64,000 bases of DNA, taken from assembly GCA_017537175.1 (NCBI GenBank), contig JAFYLH010000014.1, forward strand, positions 1-64,000, in the 5' to 3' direction. The position numbers and the translations under genes were made by a program. This stretch comes from Clostridia bacterium (GTDB lineage Bacteria; Bacillota; Clostridia; Oscillospirales; CAG-272). Of this stretch, positions 58,658-64,000 are shown piece by piece. The notes beneath the pieces were generated by a model. The model was given only the letters and a program-made list of their open reading frames with translations, ran no database searches and was not told the DNA's origin. Numbering within the stretch: position 1 is the first letter of the stretch; the number at the start of each line of letters is the position of its first letter.

Positions 58658-60193
58658 ATGCAAGATAATAGAATATTCAGTATTAAAACTAAAACTACCG
58701 AGCCTTTGACGCTGAACAATGACTATACATTACCCGATTATATCGTGGATGTGCGTAAGCTATTACACTATACAGCAAAGGCAATGCTTCATAATGTATA
58801 CATCAGCGGCAGAGCTCTGATGTTTGAGGGAGAGGTAATATACAGCGCGTTTGTTCTCTGTGAGGATAACAGTATCAAGAATATAATCTATTCAGATGAT
58901 TTTGAAGCGGAAATCAAGGATATCGATGTTGATGAAAATCAGATATACGACTGCAGAATTGACAAGTATACATTAAGGCTCATAAGCCCCAGAAAGCTCA
59001 ACTGCAGAGCAGATATTACCGTTAGCATCAAGCTCAATGACAGTACAGAAACAGATTCGGTCTATAAAGGCATCGGGTTACCTGAGGCTGAATATACGAC
59101 CGAAAAAAGATTCACAACCGCATCCTATGTCACCCTGTACGAGGATGTATTAAAAAAACAGCACGGTGTATGCAATATTCAATTAGTCAATAGCGGAACA
59201 GATATTTCCGAGATAATATATACTACAGTAAATATCTGTATAAGCGAACGCAGACAGGTGGATGGAAAGCTGTTTCTGCGAGGAGAGGGAACAGCGCAGG
59301 TACTATACACAGATAGCGAAGGGCGGTATTGTAAGGCCAAGAGCACATTTCCTTTCAGCGAAATATTGGAAAATCAAAGCACGACCGATGCGCATATATG
59401 TACTGTAGAAGTAAGTGATATCAAAGCATCGTTTAATATTTCAAACGGGGAAAAGGGCAGCATCGAGATCGATTATAGCTATGATATATCTGACAAATAT
59501 TATATAAGCAGCTCGACGCAGATCATGAGTGATATTTATTCGACTGAATATGATGTCGAGTATACTGTATGCAATGCTCCTGTACTGAAGCTGAATGATA
59601 TCTTTGATGGCAGATTGACTGTTGATGATTACTATGATCTTGATGTAGAATATGATGATGTTAAGATCCTTGACTGCTTTGCATCACTTCATAACTGCAC
59701 TACATCATTTGATCGTGAAAACGGCAGAATTTTAATTTCGGGCGATGTTAAATTTGAACCTGTATTTGCTACCGACACTGTTAACCATATATCGGTTGTA
59801 AAGCAGTTTAAGTATGAAAGGTCGGTCGGTTTACCGCAAAACGAGTTGATATGTGATCATAATGTGGCCTTGATAAGCTGTAACGCCGATGCAGATAAGG
59901 GTAAGCTTTTATTAACAGCAGAGATCGCTCTAAACGCAGCAGTGCTTGAAAGCTGTGAATATGAATTTATAAAGGAAGTTGAAATCAAGAGCACGAGTCA
60001 AAGATCTTATTCTCCGGTCATTATATATTATCCGTCGGCAGAGGATACTCTTTGGGAAATAGCCAAAAGATACAAGTGTACCTGTAACGATATTATGTCG
60101 GCAAATCGCCTCGAAAACGAAAGTCTCAAGGATATAAAGGTTTTACTTTTACCGCGTAAAAGATCAAAATCTGTATTTAATGCAATAATCTAA
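58658..60193 (+). CDS. sipL: SPOCS (DUF3794)/LysM protein, SipL-like spore coat morphogenesis factor
   Basis: 511 residues, the size of clostridial SipL. Three beta-rich SPOCS units can be discerned (about 15-145, 150-290, 300-440); motifs such as LPDYIVDVRKLLHYTAKAML, EGEVIYSAFVLCED, HGVCNIQL and VLKLNDIFDG recur. The C-terminal ~50 residues form a LysM domain (AEDTLWEIAKRYKCTCNDIMSANRLENESL). In Clostridioides, SipL binds SpoIVA at the forespore surface through its LysM end and is required for coat attachment and spore heat resistance. It should be made in the mother cell. Its start follows AGAGGGG. No convincing sigma-E promoter was found in the 47-nt gap after the galE terminator; spoIVA is not in the window. 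Confidence 0.88.
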   Translation: MQDNRIFSIKTKTTEPLTLNNDYTLPDYIVDVRKLLHYTAKAMLHNVYISGRALMFEGEVIYSAFVLCEDNSIKNIIYSDDFEAEIKDIDVDENQIYDCRIDKYTLRLISPRKLNCRADITVSIKLNDSTETDSVYKGIGLPEAEYTTEKRFTTASYVTLYEDVLKKQHGVCNIQLVNSGTDISEIIYTTVNICISERRQVDGKLFLRGEGTAQVLYTDSEGRYCKAKSTFPFSEILENQSTTDAHICTVEVSDIKASFNISNGEKGSIEIDYSYDISDKYYISSSTQIMSDIYSTEYDVEYTVCNAPVLKLNDIFDGRLTVDDYYDLDVEYDDVKILDCFASLHNCTTSFDRENGRILISGDVKFEPVFATDTVNHISVVKQFKYERSVGLPQNELICDHNVALISCNADADKGKLLLTAEIALNAAVLESCEYEFIKEVEIKSTSQRSYSPVIIYYPSAEDTLWEIAKRYKCTCNDIMSANRLENESLKDIKVLLLPRKRSKSVFNAII

Positions 60194-60217
60194 AAAAGCA
60201 CCCGAAGGTGCTTTTTT
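60192..60217. terminator. Bidirectional terminator between sipL and the Fe-S/thioredoxin gene
   Basis: Perfect 11-bp stem AAAAAAGCACC (60192-60202)/GGTGCTTTTTT (60207-60217), CGAA loop, with flanking T/A runs. It overlaps the stop codons of both convergent genes. Confidence 0.9.
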
Positions 60218-61644
60218 CAGTTATTTAATTCCTGTTCTACTACTTCCTTGAGGTCATCATATTCCAAGGCTTTTACAAAGCTTTCAACAACCTCGCCGTT
60301 TTCGTTAAGTATTACAGTATACGGATAGGTGCCTCTACCACCCTGATCGTTGTAGTATGCTTCGTTTTCAAAGTCAACTGCAAATATCATATCTGTTTCG
60401 GGATAGTACTCGGAGATATATGCGGGTGCAGTATCCGAAACCATATATGTATGAACGGCAATTACCGTAACGCTGTCCTTATAATCTGTTGCGATCTGAT
60501 CAAAATAGGGCAGCTCCTTGACACAGGGACCGCACCAGGTTCCCCAGAAGTTAACAATGGTGATCTTTCCTGTCGCCTCGGGGGTGATGACATCCCCAGA
60601 GACGCCGTCTCCTGTGAGAATACTAAGCTGTGTTCCTTCAATTTGATTTGAATTTTTTTCAGGACCGTCAAAATAATAGAAAACAGCGGCACCTATAAGA
60701 AGAACTGACAATAATACGGCAATCACAGCTTTGGTTACGATTTTGGCTGTTTTGTTTTTTGTGTCAGATACAGGTGTGTTACTTTTGTTCCTTGCGCATT
60801 TCCAATTAATAGCCTTTGTGGGACATACACCGATACACTCGCCGCAACCTATACATTCTGCATCACCGATCTTTTTGATATCCAACTTACAATGCTCAAT
60901 GCATTTGTTACAGTATGTACATTTGTTGGTGTCGACCTTTACTCCGAATACAGAAATGCGGTTAAACAGGCCGTATAAAGCGCCCAGGGGACATACAAAT
61001 CTGCAGAAGATCCTGAAGATAAAGACCGATCCTACAATGGTAGATACAAGCAGCAGGAACTTCCATGTAAACAGAGGTCCTATCATTTCAAGATAATGTG
61101 CATTTGCGGGATTGGAAAGAAGTCCTATACCGCCCTCAAGTGTACCTGCGGGGCATATAAATTTACAAAAGGCAGGGAAAACCGTGTCCTTGGACAAATA
61201 CATTATAGGGACAATGATCACAAAGAACGCCAATACAAAATACTTTAAATAGGACAGTATTCTCGTAAAGGCAGATTTCTTGATCTTTGGTGTTTTTATC
61301 TTATACAAAAGCTCCTGTATCAATCCAAACGGACATACCCATCCGCATATCATTCTTCCGAAAAGTATGCAATACAGAAGTAATATTCCGCCAATATAGA
61401 ACAATGTATTTTTGTTTCCTGAGCTTATTGCACCCTGCAGAGAGCCGATGGGACAGGCCGTTACCGCACCCGGGCAGGAATAACAGTTAAGACCCGGCAT
61501 ACATACAAGCTTTGTGTTTCCCTGATATATTTTGCCGGTATAAAAGCCTTGAAAATTAACATTGAATAATAGGGCTGCGTACAGCTGAACAAGTCTGCGC
61601 TTTGTCGGTCTCAGCCCCCATATTTTAAGTAAAAAGTTCTTCAT
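60217..61644 (-). CDS. Membrane 4Fe-4S ferredoxin / TlpA-type thioredoxin fusion protein
   Basis: 475 residues. The NapH/NosR-like membrane part (residues 15-235) carries CYSCPGAVTACP, CGWVCPFG and CRFVCPLG between about five transmembrane segments. Two ferredoxin 4Fe-4S sets follow (CTYCNKCIEHC, 242-252, and CIGCGECIGVCP, 263-274), then a single membrane segment (about 300-320). Last comes a C-terminal TlpA-like thioredoxin domain with active site WCGPC near residue 371 and the cis-Pro segment GTYPYT. Electrons could pass from the cytosolic clusters through the membrane Cys clusters to an external thioredoxin that reduces surface disulfides. The partner membrane gene 7 nt upstream ends in a CxxC tail. 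Known relatives are annotated only as 4Fe-4S binding/thioredoxin family protein. Confidence 0.86.
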   Translation of the reverse strand: MKNFLLKIWGLRPTKRRLVQLYAALLFNVNFQGFYTGKIYQGNTKLVCMPGLNCYSCPGAVTACPIGSLQGAISSGNKNTLFYIGGILLLYCILFGRMICGWVCPFGLIQELLYKIKTPKIKKSAFTRILSYLKYFVLAFFVIIVPIMYLSKDTVFPAFCKFICPAGTLEGGIGLLSNPANAHYLEMIGPLFTWKFLLLVSTIVGSVFIFRIFCRFVCPLGALYGLFNRISVFGVKVDTNKCTYCNKCIEHCKLDIKKIGDAECIGCGECIGVCPTKAINWKCARNKSNTPVSDTKNKTAKIVTKAVIAVLLSVLLIGAAVFYYFDGPEKNSNQIEGTQLSILTGDGVSGDVITPEATGKITIVNFWGTWCGPCVKELPYFDQIATDYKDSVTVIAVHTYMVSDTAPAYISEYYPETDMIFAVDFENEAYYNDQGGRGTYPYTVILNENGEVVESFVKALEYDDLKEVVEQELNN

Positions 61645-61651
61645 ATAAAAA

Positions 61652-62416
61652 TCAACCTAATCCAATACATTCGTTACAAATATTGATCGCTTTGGTAAGA
61701 ATATCGGCTGTACCGTTATTTAACGCACCGATGATTATGGCGATACAAGCAAGTACGGCAAAATTGCCGATCAACATATATTTCAAAATATTAGTATGCT
61801 TTGCATTTTCATTACCGCATCGAGCCTCCTTGGGCACCTTAGGTAAAGCTTTGATGAGCTCCGACTCCGCCTTCATGCTGCGATTGTTGGTATAGTTTAC
61901 GATCAATGAGTAAATAAAAGCAGGAATGATCAAAATCACAAAATAAATAAATAGCAAAAGTATCTTGAGATTATCATTGGGGGCAAATGTATAAAATTGA
62001 GGCTGGAATATAATATATACAAATGCGATAAATGCATCAATCGAAAGTAAAATACTGATCGATTTTTGTGTATACCGAAATCTTTGTTTCTTTGCAATAG
62101 CAATTTTGGTTTCCTCGGAAGCGGCACTTAGATCCTTGACCTTATAAAGTGCTGCGAGTATATAGGAATAGTTCTTTTTAGGATTCTTTTTAACTTGCTC
62201 CGGAGCAAATAATGATATCACTGCGGTTATGACTGTCAAAGCCGAGGTGAAATATACCGGTATTGATATATAGCCAAATACTGTTGAGATGGCTTCCGGG
62301 GTGTATGTGTGATTGTTTCCGTAATATATAAACAGGGCACCAGCTGCAAAGCATATGCCTGTCAGCACAATACAGACAGCAAGCATGATTTTTAATGTAA
62401 TTAATACATATTTCAC
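61652..62416 (-). CDS. Membrane protein with C-terminal CxxC tail (CD1871A-like tail)
   Basis: 254 residues. Five probable transmembrane segments (about 8-30, 48-68, 122-142, 150-170, 212-233) and a basic cytosolic loop (75-118). The last residues read KAINICNECIGLG, a CxxCIGxG ending that recalls small proteins annotated as the CD1871A CxxC family, which lie next to similar Fe-S/thioredoxin genes in other clostridia as far as I recall. With the tail most likely exported, it would be a natural substrate or redox partner for the thioredoxin domain encoded by the next gene. The rest of the protein resembles no family I know. Its own promoter lies upstream, with GGAGG 10 nt and GGTGA 5 nt before the ATG. 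Confidence 0.7.
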   Translation of the reverse strand: MKYVLITLKIMLAVCIVLTGICFAAGALFIYYGNNHTYTPEAISTVFGYISIPVYFTSALTVITAVISLFAPEQVKKNPKKNYSYILAALYKVKDLSAASEETKIAIAKKQRFRYTQKSISILLSIDAFIAFVYIIFQPQFYTFAPNDNLKILLLFIYFVILIIPAFIYSLIVNYTNNRSMKAESELIKALPKVPKEARCGNENAKHTNILKYMLIGNFAVLACIAIIIGALNNGTADILTKAINICNECIGLG

Positions 62417-62450
62417 CGAAAATGGACCTCCATTCTGTTTTCACTGTGAT

Positions 62451-62479
62451 ATTATAACATAATCATTTTGAATTGTAAA
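62451..62479 (-). promoter_or_regulatory. Sigma-A-type promoter for the CxxC-tail membrane gene and Fe-S/Trx gene
   Basis: On the minus strand TTTACA (62479-62474), 17 bp, TATAAT (62456-62451). Confidence 0.75.
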
Positions 62480-62528
62480 TATTGTTGAAATAATATTATA
62501 AAAATAAATTAAGTTATGCCGAATTATA

Positions 62529-62557
62529 TTGCAATTTATATATATATGTAGTAAAAT
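62529..62557 (+). promoter_or_regulatory. Probable promoter for the subtilase gene
   Basis: TTGCAA (62529-62534), 17 bp, TAAAAT (62552-62557), about 70 nt before the start at 62625. The A/T-rich region between this and the leftward promoter shows no other structure. Confidence 0.55.
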
Positions 62558-62624
62558 AAACTGAATATGTCTTCGTGTAGCTAAAATCGACATATTTAAG
62601 AAAACAAGGAGATTCTGCAAATCA

Positions 62625-64000
62625 ATGAAGAACACACAAATCGCAAAGACTATCAAGAGTATGCTTGCATACCTTATGGTGCTTACCTTCCTTTTGGGAA
62701 GTATGGCAGTGCCTGTCGCAAACGCGGCAGCTCCTGATTATACTGCATCGTATATTCAGAAGCTTGACGGTGTTAAGGTAGACTATTCTCAATATCTTGA
62801 TAATTCCGTAATGTTCGAGCTGCCCGAGGGTATCGGTGATGACGAAGAGATTTCTGTTATCGTTACTCTTGACAGAGTTGACATTATGGAAGCTTACGAA
62901 AATTCTAACAAAACAATGAGCTTTACCGATTACGCAACGGTAAGTGACGACGCATCTGAGATCAGAAGAGCAAATGCTACAGACAAGGCGCAGTTCCTTG
63001 CAGACCTTGATGAGCTTGGTGTTGCCTATACCACAGGCGAGGATTATGATACCGTACTCAGCGGATTTGAGCTTTTGATAAAAGCCGGTGACTTTAAAAA
63101 GACCGCTTCAAATCTCAGTGCCGGTATGGACATCATCGTTGGTGAGGTATATGAGGCTCAGAAGACAGAGCTGGTTGAAAACGAGGTTAATGTATTTGAA
63201 ACCGGTATCTTTGACAGCTCTGATTCGGGATATGACGGAACAGGAATGGTGGTTGCCGTTCTTGATACAGGTCTTGACTATAATCATACTGCATTTTCTA
63301 CCGATAACTTTACATCCGAGACTCTTGGTCTTACATACGAGGATGTAGCAAAGGTAGTTGACGAGACAAAGGCAAGCGAGCTGCTTGACGGTCTTACCGC
63401 GCAGGATGTTTACATCAGCGAAAAGGTTCCTTACGGTTTTGACTATGCTGACAGTGACCCCGATCCCTATTCAACACACAATAACCACGGTACACATGTA
63501 TCGGGTATTATTGTCGGTAACGACGATACCATCCGCGGTGTTGCTCCCAACGCACAGCTTGTATCTATGAAGATATTCTCTGATGTTGTGGATACATCAA
63601 GAACAGCATGGATACTTGCGGCTCTTGAGGACTGTGTCGTTCTTGGCGTTGATGTTATCAATATGTCTATCGGTACAGCCTGCGGCTTCAGTCGTGAGAC
63701 TGACGAAGAGTCAGTAGGCGGTATTTACGATAAGATCCGTGATGCCGGTATTAATATGATCGTGGCGGCATCTAACAGCTATAGCTCTGCATACGGCTCC
63801 GAGGCCAACGGTAACCTCGGTCTTACATCCAACCCCGATACAGGAACAGTCGGATCCCCCTCTACATATGACGGTGTAATGTCTGTTGCTTCTATCAGCG
63901 GTACCGAAACTCCTTATCTTAAATATGGTGATACAATTATATATTTTACCGAGTCCTCCGATGCTTCAGGCGAGGAAAACGATTTCTTTAAAACATTACT
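62625..64000 (+). CDS. Secreted S8 subtilisin-like serine protease, 3' end cut by window
   Basis: The frame is open from the ATG at 62625 to the window edge (458 codons plus 2 nt) without a stop. Signal peptide (1-34, cleavage after ANA), an I9-like propeptide region (about 45-175, EEISVIVTLDRVDIMEAY..GFELLIKAGDF), then the S8 core with catalytic Asp in VVAVLDTGLDYNH (about 215) and His in NNHGTHVSGIIVG (about 290). GVDVINMSIG and the oxyanion Asn of AASNS follow. The catalytic Ser (GTSMA block) lies beyond the edge. The large insertions and the start of a PA-like segment suggest the C5a-peptidase type of cell-surface protease, whose C-terminus may carry SLH repeats; this cannot be seen. AAGGAG lies 12 nt before the ATG, a slightly long spacing. 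Confidence 0.92.
   Translation, partial: MKNTQIAKTIKSMLAYLMVLTFLLGSMAVPVANAAAPDYTASYIQKLDGVKVDYSQYLDNSVMFELPEGIGDDEEISVIVTLDRVDIMEAYENSNKTMSFTDYATVSDDASEIRRANATDKAQFLADLDELGVAYTTGEDYDTVLSGFELLIKAGDFKKTASNLSAGMDIIVGEVYEAQKTELVENEVNVFETGIFDSSDSGYDGTGMVVAVLDTGLDYNHTAFSTDNFTSETLGLTYEDVAKVVDETKASELLDGLTAQDVYISEKVPYGFDYADSDPDPYSTHNNHGTHVSGIIVGNDDTIRGVAPNAQLVSMKIFSDVVDTSRTAWILAALEDCVVLGVDVINMSIGTACGFSRETDEESVGGIYDKIRDAGINMIVAASNSYSSAYGSEANGNLGLTSNPDTGTVGSPSTYDGVMSVASISGTETPYLKYGDTIIYFTESSDASGEENDFFKTL

Overview
The window is about 44% GC by eye and comes from an endospore-forming, Gram-positive-type member of the Clostridia. Three sporulation genes point there: spoIIID, sigG and a sipL-like SPOCS/LysM gene. 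So do S-layer-homology (SLH) surface proteins, an LtaS-like lipoteichoic acid synthase, a YtrA/YtrB-type GntR-ABC operon, a T-box in front of valS, and an rpsF-ssb-rpsR operon. SLH-anchored enzymes plus polysaccharide-related genes suggest a gut or fermentative polysaccharide user, perhaps near Oscillospirales/Monoglobales; that placement is a guess. I found no phage, plasmid, IS element, CRISPR array, rRNA or tRNA gene. No gene-free stretch exceeds 300 bases.

Layout. 1-10.9 kb: a truncated LivJ-like binding lipoprotein, an intracellular GH13 glucosidase facing a divergent GT5-like protein, a PlsC-like acyltransferase with a zinc ribbon, an SDR, two SLH surface proteins (CBM9-like and CAP-like) and a DUF1015 protein. 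A 113-bp palindrome-rich non-coding element follows. 10.9-19.4 kb: housekeeping genes, namely T-box-valS, spoIIID, mtaB, upp, an RluA-type pseudouridine synthase, an aldo-keto reductase, and rpsF-ssb-rpsR behind an S6:S18-type leader. 19.4-22.9 kb: an SGNH hydrolase, a UxuB-like SDR, holB and ricT/yaaT. 23-28.6 kb: xpt followed by a complete BMP-type nucleoside ABC transporter, an apparent purine uptake and salvage unit.

28.6-34.1 kb: an LtaS-like gene overlapping a homocysteine methyltransferase-family gene, then three genes coupled by 14-nt overlaps (MtaA-like corrinoid methyltransferase, CobW-like G3E protein, NUDIX hydrolase) behind a structured leader. 34.1-43.2 kb: a ytrA-like regulator/ATPase/permease operon with an operator matching the published Bacillus YtrA box, a GH106-like glycosidase with a Sel1-repeat protein, and an amidase-domain lipoprotein. 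43.2-54.5 kb: sigG preceded by a hairpin that buries its ribosome binding site, and a tight run of metallo-hydrolase, gltX, glnS, metY, M29 aminopeptidase and a giant SLH-tandem-esterase gene. 54.6-64 kb: an orphan ASRT-family protein, a nucleotidyltransferase/GHMP kinase/galE sugar-nucleotide operon, the sipL-like gene, a membrane Fe-S/thioredoxin fusion with a CxxC-tailed membrane partner, and the start of a secreted subtilase.

Regulation is readable. Most transcription units have a sigma-A-like promoter with a 17-bp spacer and end in a hairpin terminator, often shared by convergent genes. The observations most worth following are the sigG RBS-sequestering leader, the structured leader before the corrinoid methyltransferase cluster, the Fe-S/Trx plus CxxC-tail pair, the uronate-kinase-like GHMP protein, and the palindromic element after valS.
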